A stretch of 64,000 nucleotides of DNA from Arthrobacter jinronghuae. GTDB lineage: Bacteria > Actinomycetota > Actinomycetes > Actinomycetales > Micrococcaceae. A program made the translations under genes and the position numbers. The notes under the pieces are model-generated. The model had not been told where the DNA came from and searched no databases. It worked only from the letters and a program-made list of their open reading frames with translations. Below are positions 26,791-35,497 of the stretch, in pieces. The DNA is taken from positions 2,666,001 through 2,730,000 of the forward strand of contig NZ_CP104263.1 of NCBI RefSeq assembly GCF_025244825.1, written 5' to 3'. Numbering within the stretch: position 1 is the first letter of the stretch; every line of letters begins with the position of its first letter.

Positions 26791-28314
26791 TCACAGCAGT
26801 GCGTTGGCCAGCGCTGCCATTCGGGTGCGGGTATCGGCGGTGACCGCGGCCAGACCGGTTCCGGCCAGCCAGGCTCCCACCGCTTCCAGTCCGGGCGATT
26901 CGGCCACCGCCGCGCGGACGGCGCCCACCCGGTCCTTATGCCCGACGGCGGCGGAGGGCAATGCGCCCACCCACCGGACTACATCCCACCCGACGACGTC
27001 GTCGGCCTTGATTTCCACCTGCAGCAGGCCGGACGCGTCGGCCACGGCCTGCCGGAAGAGGTCATCGTCGGCGCGGTCCACGTGCACCGGTTCCGCGGCG
27101 GAGTCCTCCGGATTCAGTGCCCGCCCGTAGGAAAGGCGCAGCACATGGGTTCCGGGGCCGGTGGAATCGGCGAGCCACTGCCACTTGGCGGTGGCGTGCG
27201 TCATGGCCTTCGCATCGATGCCTTCCACCTCCCGCGACACCAGGACGCCGGTGCCGCGCGGCATGGCATCCAGTTCCGGCAGGTCCACCACCAGGGTTAC
27301 CAGGGCGACGCCGGGTCCCGGCTGCGGCCGGTAGTCCGCCACCTCGGGGAGCGCGGTAGCCAGGAGGTCAACAGCTGCGGGGCCTTCGGCGGCAACCACC
27401 ACGGCGTCGGCTGCCAGTTCCTGCCCGCCGCTGCAGCGGATCCGCCACCCTTCGGCACCGCGGGCCAGGGATTCGGCACGGATGCCGGAGCGCAGGCGTG
27501 CACCGGAGGTCTCCAGATCGGAGACCAGCGCCTCGGTCAGCCGGCCCATTCCGCCGTCGAGCCCGGCCACTGCCGAACCTGCAGGTGCTGCTGCGCGCAT
27601 GGCACCGACGGCGGCGCCCAGGGAACCGTGCCTGGAGATGGCAGCGCGCAGGCCCGGTGCCACGGAGTCGACGTCGAGCACGTCGGGGTCGGCGGAATAG
27701 ACGCCGCCGACCACCGGAGTCACGAGCCGGCGAAGCACCGCTTCACCCATCCGGGCCCGCACCACGTCGCCCAGGCTCATGGACGGGCGGCGGGGCAGGT
27801 TACCCACCGGCAGGACCTTGTCCATGGCTGCCCGGGCTGCTCCCGCGCGGCCCAGGGCGCGGACAATGTCCGGGTGCCGGGGGTCTGCGGGGATGCCGAG
27901 CAGGCCGCTGCTCGGCATCTGCTGCGCTCCCGACGGCAGGTCCTCGGCGGCCAGCTGCAGCCATGACCCGGCAGGGTTGGGCTGGACCACCGCGTCCGCC
28001 AGTCCGAGCTCCCCAATCAGGTCCGGAACGGCCGGTGATCTCGTGGCGAAGGACTCCGCACCGCTGTCCAGCTGCACGCCGGCAACCTCATGCCGGCCGA
28101 CGCAGCCGCCGAACCGGGCCGAGGCCTCCACCACGGTCACCTGGACACCTGCCCGCTGCAGGTCCCGGGCAGCGATGAGGCCGGAAATTCCGCCGCCTAT
28201 AACGACGGCGGTGGGACCGCCCGGGGTCTGGCCGCCGGCTTGGTGAGCCGCGCTTTGAGCAGCGTTTTCGGCTTTTGCGGCTTTCTCCGGCTTCGCGAGG
28301 AAACGGTGGGGCAT
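26791..28314 (-). CDS. hemY: Coproporphyrinogen III oxidase CgoX (HemY/HemG-type flavoprotein)
   Basis: A 507-residue FAD-dependent oxidase. The dinucleotide-binding fold VVIGGGISGLIAARDLQRAG begins near residue 38 after an Ala/Gln-rich leader, and a second FAD-binding glycine cluster is near the C-terminus. In organisms with ChdC and CpfC this enzyme oxidises coproporphyrinogen III to coproporphyrin III, so I prefer that role over protoporphyrinogen oxidase. It follows hemE with only 2 nt between the genes, giving a hemE-hemY unit that feeds hemH and hemQ. Confidence 0.93.
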   Translation of the reverse strand: MPHRFLAKPEKAAKAENAAQSAAHQAGGQTPGGPTAVVIGGGISGLIAARDLQRAGVQVTVVEASARFGGCVGRHEVAGVQLDSGAESFATRSPAVPDLIGELGLADAVVQPNPAGSWLQLAAEDLPSGAQQMPSSGLLGIPADPRHPDIVRALGRAGAARAAMDKVLPVGNLPRRPSMSLGDVVRARMGEAVLRRLVTPVVGGVYSADPDVLDVDSVAPGLRAAISRHGSLGAAVGAMRAAAPAGSAVAGLDGGMGRLTEALVSDLETSGARLRSGIRAESLARGAEGWRIRCSGGQELAADAVVVAAEGPAAVDLLATALPEVADYRPQPGPGVALVTLVVDLPELDAMPRGTGVLVSREVEGIDAKAMTHATAKWQWLADSTGPGTHVLRLSYGRALNPEDSAAEPVHVDRADDDLFRQAVADASGLLQVEIKADDVVGWDVVRWVGALPSAAVGHKDRVGAVRAAVAESPGLEAVGAWLAGTGLAAVTADTRTRMAALANALL

Positions 28315-28316
28315 GC

Positions 28317-29378
28317 CTACGGCTCCACCGAGTGAATCAGTTCAACCACCCGCGTCAGGACGGCTGCGTCGGTTTCCGGCGGCACGCCGTGGCCCAGGTT
28401 GACCACGTGGCCCGGAGCGGCTGCGCCTGCGGCAAGGACTTCGCGGACATGTGCTTCCAGGATGTCCCACGGCGCGCTCAGCAGTGCGGGGTCGATGTTG
28501 CCCTGCAGCGGCGTCGTGCCGCCGAGTCGGCGGTTGGCTTCGTCCAGCGGCAGCCGGTAATCCACGCCGACAACGTCCACGCCGACGTCGCGCATGGCCA
28601 CCAGCAGCTCGGACGTGCCGGTGCCGAAATGCACCAGCGGGGCACCGAGGCCGCGCACATGGTCCAAGGCACGGGAGGAGGCCGGTGCTACGTGCTTGAC
28701 GTAGTCGGCCAGGCCGAGGGAACCGGCCCAGGAATCGAAGAGCTGGCCGGCACTGGCGCCCGCTTCCAGCTGCGCGCGCAGGAACATTCCGGACGCGTCG
28801 GCCGCCCAGGCGGTCAGCGCCTGCCAGGCATCGGGGTCAGCATGCATCATGGTGCGCGGGCCGAGGTGGTCGCGGGACGGCTTGCCCTCGACCATGTAGG
28901 CGGCCAGGGTGAACGGCGCGCCGGCGAATCCGATCAGCGGCTTGGAACCGAGCTCGGCGACCGTCAGCCGCACGGCTTCCCGGATCGGCTCCAATGCCTC
29001 TTCGGTCAGCCGCGGCAGGGCGGCGACGTCGGCGGCGGTACGCACCGGGCTGCCCAGCACGGGTCCGACGCCGGGAACGATGTCCACGTCCACGCCGGCC
29101 AGTTTCAGCGGAATAACGATGTCGGAAAAGAAGATGCCGGCATCCACGTCGTGGCGGCGCACCGGCTGCAGGGTGATCTCCGCCGCCAGCTCTGGCCGGA
29201 GGCAGGATTCCAGCATCCCGATGCCCTGCCTGGCTTTCAGGTACTCGGGCAGGGAACGGCCGGCCTGACGCATAAACCACACGGGGCGGCGGGCGGGGGT
29301 TCCGCCGCGGTACGCGGTGATCAGGGGGGAATCGGCCGTGCGGCCGTCCAGCAGCGGGTGCGTGGCGCTAAGAGTCAT
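28317..29378 (-). CDS. hemE: Uroporphyrinogen decarboxylase HemE
   Basis: A 353-residue enzyme that removes four carboxyl groups from uroporphyrinogen III to yield coproporphyrinogen III. The signature RPVWFMRQAGRSLPEY and the segment FFSDIVIPLKLAGVDV are clear, and GHGVPPETD at the C-terminus contains a conserved His/Gly region. The ATG has GGGGAG upstream. The gene is divergent from hemA across a 143-bp gap, so first-step and late-step genes could be co-regulated. Confidence 0.96.
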   Translation of the reverse strand: MTLSATHPLLDGRTADSPLITAYRGGTPARRPVWFMRQAGRSLPEYLKARQGIGMLESCLRPELAAEITLQPVRRHDVDAGIFFSDIVIPLKLAGVDVDIVPGVGPVLGSPVRTAADVAALPRLTEEALEPIREAVRLTVAELGSKPLIGFAGAPFTLAAYMVEGKPSRDHLGPRTMMHADPDAWQALTAWAADASGMFLRAQLEAGASAGQLFDSWAGSLGLADYVKHVAPASSRALDHVRGLGAPLVHFGTGTSELLVAMRDVGVDVVGVDYRLPLDEANRRLGGTTPLQGNIDPALLSAPWDILEAHVREVLAAGAAAPGHVVNLGHGVPPETDAAVLTRVVELIHSVEP

Positions 29379-29481
29379 ACCTTGATTCTCCCCAAAATCC
29401 GGGACAAGCCATAACCGGGCCCCTCCCGGCGGCCGCCGTGGCGCTTCTCACACCCCTAAAGGCTGAAATCGGGCAGTCCGA

Positions 29482-29521
29482 TTGAAGGTATCCTCCCCGG
29501 CGTGGCTAGTATTGACCTACT
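29482..29521 (+). promoter_or_regulatory. hemA promoter, likely leaderless
   Basis: TTGAAG (29482-29487) and TAGTAT (29507-29512) with a 19-bp spacer precede the hemA GTG, whose G lies 10 bases after the -10 box. There is no ribosome-binding site between them, so the transcript most likely begins at or near the start codon. Confidence 0.55.
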
Positions 29522-30865
29522 GTGGTTCTACTTTCCCTCATTGCTACGCACACCGACGTAGACCTGGAGACTGTCGCCCGGCTGAGTGCCGGCGCATCCG
29601 AGGTCTCGTCTTCGCTGGTCGATTCCGGAAGCGCCGTCTCCGGCTCCGTTGTCCTCGCTACCTGCAACCGGCTGGAGGTGTATTGCGAGACCGGCTCGGA
29701 AGCGGATATTGAAGCCGCCCGCTCCGCTGTTGTTGCAGAAATCAGCCGGCACTCCGGCATGAGCGAAGACCTTGTATCCCGTTCCTTTGCCACGAACACC
29801 GGCGAGTCCGTTCCCCAGCACCTGTTCGCGGTCGGCGCGGGACTGGATTCCGCCGTCGTAGGCGAACGCGAAATCGCCGGCCAGGTCCGCCGGGCCCTCA
29901 TTGAAGCCCAGGAGAGCGGAACCGCCAGCGGCGGCCTCACCCGCTTATTCCAAACCGCTTCCCGCACCGCCAAGGACGTCGGTGCCCTTACAGCCCTCGG
30001 TAAACGGGGGCTTTCCATTGTTTCGGTTGCCCTGGGCCTGGCTACGGACCTGTCCGAGAACCGCGACTGGTCAAAGAAGTCAGTGGTGGTTTTCGGCACC
30101 GGCGCCTACGCCGGCGCCACCATGGCCCTGCTCAAGGAGCGCGGCTGCACCGACATCAGCGTCTACTCCTCCTCCAACCGCGCAGAGTCCTTTGCCGCCT
30201 CCCGGGGCGGGAAGCCCCTGACCCGTTCGTCCCTGCCCGGGGCCCTGACCCGGGCCGACGTCGTCATCGGCTGCAGCGGCAGCGACAGCCAGGTCAGCGC
30301 CGATGATGTCCGCCGCGTCCGCGCCGAAGCAGGCAAGCCGCTGATCATCATCGACCTGGCCCTGACGCACGACTTCGATCCGGCCGTCCGCGAGATCGAC
30401 GGCGTCGAACTGATCACCCTGGAGTCCGTCCGGTTGGCCGCACCGGCCGAGCAGGCCGAGTCGCTGAAGCAGGCGAGCACCATTGTTGCCGATGCCGCGA
30501 AGAACTTTTCCAAGCAGCAGCTCAGCCGTGAAATGGACTCAGCCATCGTGGCCCTGCGCCGGCACACCCTGGACGTACTGGAATCGGAGCTGGAGAAGGT
30601 CCGCGCCCAGCACGGATGCACCGGCGCCGCCCAGGAAGTGGAGTTCGCCATGCGCCGCATGGTCAAGCAGTTGCTCCACGTTCCCACCGTCCGCGCCCGG
30701 GAACTGGCCGCAAGCGGCCAGCAGGAGGACTACATCCGGGGCCTTGAAGCCCTGTACGGGATCACGGTGGAGCGCAGCGAGCCCGCAGCGCCCGCCAAAG
30801 ATGCCGGTTCGGCTGCGGACGACGGCGCCGCCGAATCCGACGACGCCGAACCGAAGTCCGCGTAG
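29522..30865 (+). CDS. hemA: Glutamyl-tRNA reductase HemA
   Basis: A 447-residue NADPH-dependent enzyme reducing glutamyl-tRNA to glutamate-1-semialdehyde, the committed step of haem synthesis. The catalytic cysteine is residue 48 in [12 protein letters not shown], and the tRNA/active-site region [17 protein letters not shown] sequence (here [17 protein letters not shown]) and the NADPH-binding [13 protein letters not shown] follow. The last 30 residues are an Ala/Asp/Glu-rich tail. The start codon is GTG. It converges on moeZ with only 6 nt between stop codons and no hairpin. Confidence 0.96.
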   Translation: MVLLSLIATHTDVDLETVARLSAGASEVSSSLVDSGSAVSGSVVLATCNRLEVYCETGSEADIEAARSAVVAEISRHSGMSEDLVSRSFATNTGESVPQHLFAVGAGLDSAVVGEREIAGQVRRALIEAQESGTASGGLTRLFQTASRTAKDVGALTALGKRGLSIVSVALGLATDLSENRDWSKKSVVVFGTGAYAGATMALLKERGCTDISVYSSSNRAESFAASRGGKPLTRSSLPGALTRADVVIGCSGSDSQVSADDVRRVRAEAGKPLIIIDLALTHDFDPAVREIDGVELITLESVRLAAPAEQAESLKQASTIVADAAKNFSKQQLSREMDSAIVALRRHTLDVLESELEKVRAQHGCTGAAQEVEFAMRRMVKQLLHVPTVRARELAASGQQEDYIRGLEALYGITVERSEPAAPAKDAGSAADDGAAESDDAEPKSA

Positions 30866-30871
30866 GGCGTT

Positions 30872-32062
30872 TCAGTAGACCGGTTTCTCCGGTTCCACCC
30901 GGCGCACCCATTCCAGGATCCCGCCGGTGACGTTGTAGACCTCGGGATAGCCGGCGCCGCGCAGGTAGGCCGCGACCTCGGCGGACCGCACCCCTGATTT
31001 GCAGTGCACGTATACCGGCCGTCCCGGCTCCGGCCGGAACTCCCCCGCCAGCACGGCGCCCCGCGGCGCCAGCCGGGCCCCCTCGATGCGGACAATGTCG
31101 TGTTCCCCCGGCTCCCGGACGTCCAGCAGTTCGAAGTCCCGGAACCCGGCCGAGCGTTCGGCCAGCAGGTCCCGCAGCACGGCCACGTCCACTTCCGCCC
31201 CGGCGGGTACAGGCTCCGCCGGCGTAATGCCGCAGAACGCCTGGTAATCGCTCAGCTCAGTCACGGGCAGGGCCTCCGGGTCACGCCGGACCCGAAGTTC
31301 GCGCCAGCTCATCTCCAGGGCGTTGAAGACCAGGACCCGGCCCAGCAGGGTCCTGCCGGTTCCGGTGATCAGCTTGATGGCCTCATTGACCATGACCGAG
31401 CCGATCTGCGCACAGAGCACCCCGAGCACGCCCCCTTCCGCGCAGGAAGGAACGGAGCCGGCCGGCGGCGCCTGCGGGAACAGATCGCGGTAGGTGGGCC
31501 CGTGTTTGCCCCAGAAGACGCTCACCTGCCCGTCGTAGCGGAGGATCGAACCCCAGACGTACGGCTTGCCCAGGATTTCGGCGGCGTCGTTGATCAGGTA
31601 GCGGGTGGCGAAATTATCAGTGCCGTCCACAATCAGGTCATAACCGGAAAAGATCGCCAGGACGTTGGAGTTGTCCAGCCGCTCCCGGTGCAGGACCACC
31701 TCGACCAGCGGATTCAGCTCCGCCACGGAGCGGGCCGCGGACTCCGCTTTGGGGGTACCGACGTCGGATACGCCGTGGATAACCTGGCGCTGAAGGTTGG
31801 AGACATCCACGACGTCGTCGTCGACAACGCCGAGCGTGCCCACTCCCGCCGCAGCCAGATACAGCAGCGCCGGAGAGCCCAGCCCGCCGGCCCCGACCAC
31901 CAGCACCCTGGCGTTCTTCAGCCGGCGCTGCGCCGTGGACCCGAATCCCGGGATGATGAGGTGCCGTGAGTAGCGTTCGGTTTCGTCGCGGGTGAGGTCC
32001 GCGCCGGGCGCCACCAAAGCAGGTAGTTCCCCGACCGGGACGGATGCACTTGCTAAGGTCAT
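30872..32062 (-). CDS. moeZ: Adenylyltransferase/sulfurtransferase MoeZ
   Basis: A 396-residue fusion of an E1-like MoeB/ThiF domain (VVGAGGLGSPALLYLAAAG near residue 45; Zn-type segment SCAEGGVLGVLC) and a C-terminal rhodanese domain (persulfide cysteine in YVHCKSGVRS). It adenylates and then thiolates the C-terminal glycine of small sulfur carriers for molybdopterin, cysteine or thiamine-type pathways. I place the start at the ATG with TAGATT 7 nt upstream (minus strand 32070-32075); a TTG three codons earlier would lie inside that box region. The next genes match the mycobacterial order around Rv3206c. Confidence 0.93.
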   Translation of the reverse strand: MTLASASVPVGELPALVAPGADLTRDETERYSRHLIIPGFGSTAQRRLKNARVLVVGAGGLGSPALLYLAAAGVGTLGVVDDDVVDVSNLQRQVIHGVSDVGTPKAESAARSVAELNPLVEVVLHRERLDNSNVLAIFSGYDLIVDGTDNFATRYLINDAAEILGKPYVWGSILRYDGQVSVFWGKHGPTYRDLFPQAPPAGSVPSCAEGGVLGVLCAQIGSVMVNEAIKLITGTGRTLLGRVLVFNALEMSWRELRVRRDPEALPVTELSDYQAFCGITPAEPVPAGAEVDVAVLRDLLAERSAGFRDFELLDVREPGEHDIVRIEGARLAPRGAVLAGEFRPEPGRPVYVHCKSGVRSAEVAAYLRGAGYPEVYNVTGGILEWVRRVEPEKPVY

Positions 32063-32180
32063 GAAGTCCAATCTAAGCCACAGGTATGGCGGTGGGACCT
32101 GTCGCTTGGAATACCCGCGGGTAAACTAAGGGTCATTGTCCGTGCAGCTCAGGGCTCCGGAACTGTTGAGAGGTCCACCA

Positions 32181-32795
32181 GTGAGTAACCAGGCAGCCGG
32201 TAAACCGGTTCGGCTCCCCCGGGAGGAACGCCGCCGGCAGCTGCTAAGCGCAGCGCAGGAAGTGTTTGTCAGTAACGGCTTCCACGGTGCAGCCATGGAC
32301 GAGATCGCCGAAGCGGCGCACGTCAGCAAACCCGTGCTCTATCAGCACTTCCCCGGCAAGCGGGAGCTGTACATGGCCCTGCTGGACAACCACCTGAACA
32401 CGCTGACGGAGTTCCTGCGGACCGCCTTGAACTCCACCACGGACAATAAGCTTCGGGTCCGCGAGACCATGCGGGCCTATTTCCGCTTCGTCGCGCAGGA
32501 CAGCCAGGGGCACCGGATGGTTTTTGAATCCGACCTCACCAATGACGCCGAGGTCAGCGCCCGCATTGAGGAATTCAATGCCCGCTTCGCGAACAGCATT
32601 GCCGGCGTGATTGCCGAAGACACCAAGCTGTCCCATCTCGAGGCCACCCTGCTCGGCCGCGCCCTGGCCGGAATGGCGCAGGTGAGCGCGCGGTATTGGC
32701 TGGAAACCGACGGCGGCCTGGACATCGATGCGGCAAGCGAGCTGGTTTACCGTTTAGCTTGGCGCGGAATCAGCCGGTTCCCCAAGGAGATCTAG
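32181..32795 (+). CDS. TetR-family transcriptional regulator
   Basis: A 204-residue repressor-type protein with an N-terminal helix-turn-helix (RRQLLSAAQEVFVSNGFHG, then MDEIAEAAHVSKPVLYQHFP) and a ligand-binding C-terminal domain. The GTG start is chosen for the GAGAGG ribosome-binding site 7 nt upstream; an in-frame TTG 45 nt earlier lacks one. It sits between moeZ and a DUF3107 gene, an arrangement I recall from mycobacteria (Rv3208-Rv3208A). The ligand and regulon are unknown; the divergent moeZ gene or the following genes are plausible targets. Confidence 0.9.
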   Translation: MSNQAAGKPVRLPREERRRQLLSAAQEVFVSNGFHGAAMDEIAEAAHVSKPVLYQHFPGKRELYMALLDNHLNTLTEFLRTALNSTTDNKLRVRETMRAYFRFVAQDSQGHRMVFESDLTNDAEVSARIEEFNARFANSIAGVIAEDTKLSHLEATLLGRALAGMAQVSARYWLETDGGLDIDAASELVYRLAWRGISRFPKEI

Positions 32796-32841
32796 AGTAG
32801 ATTTCGATCAGTTCGTAAATCGTTAATCAGGAGGCACCACG

Positions 32842-33066
32842 GTGGAAGTAAAAATCGGCATTCAGAATGTAGCCCGCGAAATTGTCTTCGAATCCAGCCA
32901 GAGCGCTGATGAGGTTGCCGACGCAGTGGAGCAGTCCCTCGCCAACGGCGCCCTGCTCCGGCTCAAGGACGTCAAGGGCCGGCTGATCGTTGTTCCCGGT
33001 GCATCCATCGGCTACGTCGAGATCGGTGCCGAGGAAGTCCGCCGCGTCGGTTTCGGCGCCCTCTGA
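32842..33066 (+). CDS. DUF3107 domain-containing protein
   Basis: A 74-residue small acidic protein whose sequence (EVKIGIQNVAREIVFES at the start, GRLIVVPGASIGYVEIG near the end) matches the actinobacterial DUF3107 family, known as the TB9.4 antigen in mycobacteria. It has no membrane segment or cysteine. A perfect AGGAGG lies 8 nt upstream of the GTG start, which suggests high expression. No biochemical function is known to me. Confidence 0.92.
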   Translation: MEVKIGIQNVAREIVFESSQSADEVADAVEQSLANGALLRLKDVKGRLIVVPGASIGYVEIGAEEVRRVGFGAL

Positions 33067-33078
33067 CCCGCCGCTTCC

Positions 33079-33378
33079 ATGCTTAGCCTGATCCTGGTCA
33101 CGCTGACCGCGGTTGCCGCGGGGTTCGCAGTGTGGGCTGCGGACCGCCACCGTGCCCTATACGGCGCGCTGCTGCTCCCTGGCATCGCCGTGTGCGCTGC
33201 GCTCATCACGTGGCTGGCACTGCGCGCAGCCGGAGTTACTGCCTTCGAAGCGGACTGGATCGGCTGGGCCGTCCCGGTGGCAGTGTCCATCCTGGCGCCG
33301 CTTGTGGCGGCCGTTCCGATCGGACGCAGCCGCGCCAGGGCGGACACGGCGGAGACGGAACGCATCCTGCGTTTGTAG
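33079..33378 (+). CDS. Small membrane protein of unknown function
   Basis: I do not recognise a named family. The 99-residue protein has three hydrophobic helices (LILVTLTAVAAGFAVWAAD, GALLLPGIAVCAALITWLAL and AVPVAVSILAPLVAAVPIG) and a short Arg-rich tail, so it should be an inner-membrane protein. It begins 12 nt after the DUF3107 stop and is probably in the same transcript. A terminator hairpin follows. Confidence 0.75.
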   Translation: MLSLILVTLTAVAAGFAVWAADRHRALYGALLLPGIAVCAALITWLALRAAGVTAFEADWIGWAVPVAVSILAPLVAAVPIGRSRARADTAETERILRL

Positions 33379-33423
33379 CTCCCGTTGTTCGGTGTCACCC
33401 GGAAACGGCAACAGGATAAGAGA

Positions 33424-33454
33424 AAAGGGCGGTGCTTCGGCACCGCCCTTTCTT
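33424..33454. terminator. Bidirectional terminator
   Basis: A 12-bp stem pairs 33424-33435 (AAAGGGCGGTGC) with 33440-33451 around a TTCG tetraloop. T-rich sequence follows on the plus side and an A run precedes on the other, so it can serve both the upstream membrane-protein gene and the convergent SGNH hydrolase gene. Confidence 0.85.
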
Positions 33455-33495
33455 CGTGTCCCATAGGGTCCGTTCCTGGGTTACGGCAACGGGGA

Positions 33496-34350
33496 TTAGG
33501 GGACCGCATGATATGGCCGCGCCTGCGGGACGGCAGGCGGCATCATCCGGGCCAGTTCGCGTGCGAAGACGCCGGCCGCTACCCGATGTCCTTCCGGGCT
33601 CAGGTGCCTTCCGTCCGGCCGCAGTTGGCCGTTCAGTCCGTACCGCGCCCACCAGTCCCCCGGGGTAAGGAAGTCGATTCCCTGTTCCGCGGCCACGGCG
33701 GCGAGCACCCCGTCCACCTCGCTACGCCGTCCCGTGCCGTCACCGATGACCCCCACCATGACAATCCGGACGGACGGGTAGCTTTGCCGCAGGTCGCCGA
33801 TTAGGCGGAGCGCTTCGGTACGGATGTCTGCGGCTGGATGGGCGGTGTCGTTCCCGCCGCCCTGCAGCACGATCAACCGCGGCGTGCCCCACGGGAGCAG
33901 CCACTGGTGTGCTTCCAGCGCCCGGGCATATCCGGCCACTGAGCCGTTCCCTTGGACGTAACCGGTTCCGCCTGCACCCCTGATGATTGCGGGGTATCCG
34001 GCCTGCTCCAGCCCCTGCCCCACCCAGGTGTCCGGACCGGCCTGCGAGTCGCCGATCACCAGGGCGGAGTCCTCCACTCCCGGAACTACGGACATCGTCC
34101 GGCCGGTCTGGGGCATATAAACCAGCGATCCGGCAGCCGGGGCCGCGGGGGGAGCTGTTTCACTGGGCCGGATCACCGCCGGCTCGGGCGAAGCTTCCGC
34201 GGAGGCGGCGCCGCCCGCGGGAAGTACCGACGCCGTCCCGCCGGCTCCGGGGTCCGGCCGGACAGCCGGTGCGGCGGCCAGAAGCAGGACCGCAGAAACC
34301 GCTGCGGCCAGGGCACCCCGCGCCCACTTCCGTGTTGCTTTCCCCCGCAA
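33496..34350 (-). CDS. Secreted SGNH/GDSL-family hydrolase
   Basis: A 284-residue esterase-type protein. It starts with a signal peptide (positive MRGKATRKWARG, then a hydrophobic Ala/Val/Leu core to about residue 30) followed by an Ala/Pro/Ser linker. SGNH blocks are visible: block I LVIGDSQAG (catalytic Ser), block III LQGGGNDT (Asn) and block V DGRHLSPEGH (Asp and His). The start is a TTG with GGGAGA upstream. It should act outside the membrane on acyl or acetyl esters, for example of cell-wall polysaccharide, but the substrate cannot be read from sequence. Confidence 0.85.
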   Translation of the reverse strand: MRGKATRKWARGALAAAVSAVLLLAAAPAVRPDPGAGGTASVLPAGGAASAEASPEPAVIRPSETAPPAAPAAGSLVYMPQTGRTMSVVPGVEDSALVIGDSQAGPDTWVGQGLEQAGYPAIIRGAGGTGYVQGNGSVAGYARALEAHQWLLPWGTPRLIVLQGGGNDTAHPAADIRTEALRLIGDLRQSYPSVRIVMVGVIGDGTGRRSEVDGVLAAVAAEQGIDFLTPGDWWARYGLNGQLRPDGRHLSPEGHRVAAGVFARELARMMPPAVPQARPYHAVP

Positions 34351-34417
34351 AAGATTCTCCCTGCAGCCGTCTCCGGCCGCAGCCAGCGCTTCCGTACGGG
34401 GGAAGCGTACCGCAGGG

Positions 34418-35131
34418 CTAAGCCGTCAGGCCGAGGAGACTCATCCGCTTGGAGTGGTTTCGCGTCAGCTGCGCCGTGAGCGACTTGATTTCGGCGTCGA
34501 CGGCGTCCTGGCCGCCGTCGTCGAACAGCCCGCCCAGGAAGGCCCGTTCAATGAGGACCCGCTGGGCCTGGGTCAGGGCTTCGCCCACCAGCCGCCTGCC
34601 CCAGAGGGCCAGCCGCGAGGCCAGCCGCGGGTCATCCGCAAGGGCCTCCCGCAACCTGCCGAGCAGGATTTCGCCGGGCTGTTCCGTAGCCTTCAGGCCT
34701 TGGAACAGGCTGTTTGTTTCCGCATCGAGCCGGGAGGCCACCGCGGAGTAGAAATCGTCGGAAATGGCGTCCGTGACGTAGAACTTCATCAGCGACTCGT
34801 ACCAGTCGGCCGGCCGGGTGCGGTCGTGGAACGCGTCCACCGAGGGCTGGAAGGGCCGCATGGCTTCTTCGGGGTCCGCTCCCATGGCACTGAGCCGGGC
34901 GCAGATCAACTCGAAATGCGCGTATTCATGCACGGCCAGGCGTCCGAGCGTGGCACGGTCATGCAGCGTGGGGGAAAACCGGGCGTCGGAAGACATCCGT
35001 TCAAACGCCGACAGTTCGCCGTAGGCGATCGCGCCGAAGAGATCCGTGAGGAACCGCTGATAGGTCTCGCCGGTGTGCTGCGGGGCCGCCCCGGGAGCGG
35101 CCGGATGATCCGAATGGTGCCCGTTAGTCAT
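34418..35131 (-). CDS. Ferritin-like fold-containing protein
   Basis: A 237-residue, mainly helical protein with diiron-type ligand motifs: an early Glu in AIAYGELSAFERM and ExxH-like VHEYAHFELI, and later helices containing FYVTDAISDDFYSAVA. This fits the actinobacterial ferritin-like family related to tRNA hydroxylase MiaE (the Rv3210c type as I recall it). It may bind iron or act as an oxygenase; no direct evidence is visible. TACGCT lies 7 nt before the ATG. It is divergent from the DEAD-box helicase gene. Confidence 0.82.
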   Translation of the reverse strand: MTNGHHSDHPAAPGAAPQHTGETYQRFLTDLFGAIAYGELSAFERMSSDARFSPTLHDRATLGRLAVHEYAHFELICARLSAMGADPEEAMRPFQPSVDAFHDRTRPADWYESLMKFYVTDAISDDFYSAVASRLDAETNSLFQGLKATEQPGEILLGRLREALADDPRLASRLALWGRRLVGEALTQAQRVLIERAFLGGLFDDGGQDAVDAEIKSLTAQLTRNHSKRMSLLGLTA

Positions 35132-35497
35132 ACCCGCCAGCGTACCTGCCGGCGCCGCCCGGGACCGCGCCGGGCCGCCGGATGCGCAGCGATCAGCGGC
35201 TGGCGGGTAGACTGGGGAGGTAGAAACTGGATGCCCGGTCGTCTGTCGTATGAATTGTCATGTGAAGTGCATGAGAAGTGTCATTTTGTTGCTGTATTGA
35301 CCAGACCCGCAAACCCTACGCGATCTTGAATTATCGGCCGCCGCCGTGGCCAATGGAGCACAGGCGGCCCGCAGTTGTTAGCCCGCGATCGGCTTCCGCT
35401 GGACGCACCGCGTGCGTGCCATCCGCTCCGTAATGGGCTGTAACAGCCACTCGTCGAGCCTGGCGCCCCCGCGCTGCCTAAACTGAACGGTATTTAA
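35132..35497 (+). promoter_or_regulatory. Long intergenic leader of the DEAD-box helicase gene
   Basis: The 366-bp gap contains a -10-like TAGACT (35208-35213), after which a conspicuously AT-richer stretch runs to about 35335. Downstream are three possible hairpins: GGCCGCC/GGCGGCC (35336-35342 with 35363-35369), ACGCAC/GTGCGT (35403-35408 with 35412-35417) and GGCTG/CAGCC (35436-35440 with 35444-35448). If transcription starts near 35220 the helicase mRNA has a leader of roughly 280 nt. Long leaders are common for RNA helicase genes that control their own expression. Confidence 0.45.
35231..35329 (+). CDS. Possible 32-codon upstream ORF in the helicase leader
   Basis: An ATG-initiated frame encodes a 32-residue peptide beginning MPGRLSYELSCEVHEKC, 17 nt downstream of the TAGACT box. 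GGAGG occurs 11 nt upstream, farther than usual. Its codons often end in A or T, unlike every real gene nearby, so it may be a regulatory leader, or not translated at all. No homolog is recognised. Confidence 0.2.
   Translation: MPGRLSYELSCEVHEKCHFVAVLTRPANPTRS

Noticed and set aside
32063..32071. TTG start three codons upstream of the moeZ ATG
   Set aside because: It overlaps the TAGATT promoter box whose spacing fits the downstream ATG exactly.
33952..34479. Long plus-strand frames antisense to the SGNH hydrolase and similar antisense frames throughout
   Set aside because: High G and C content creates long open antisense frames; these are Arg/Pro/Gly-rich, lack ribosome-binding sites and show no family features.
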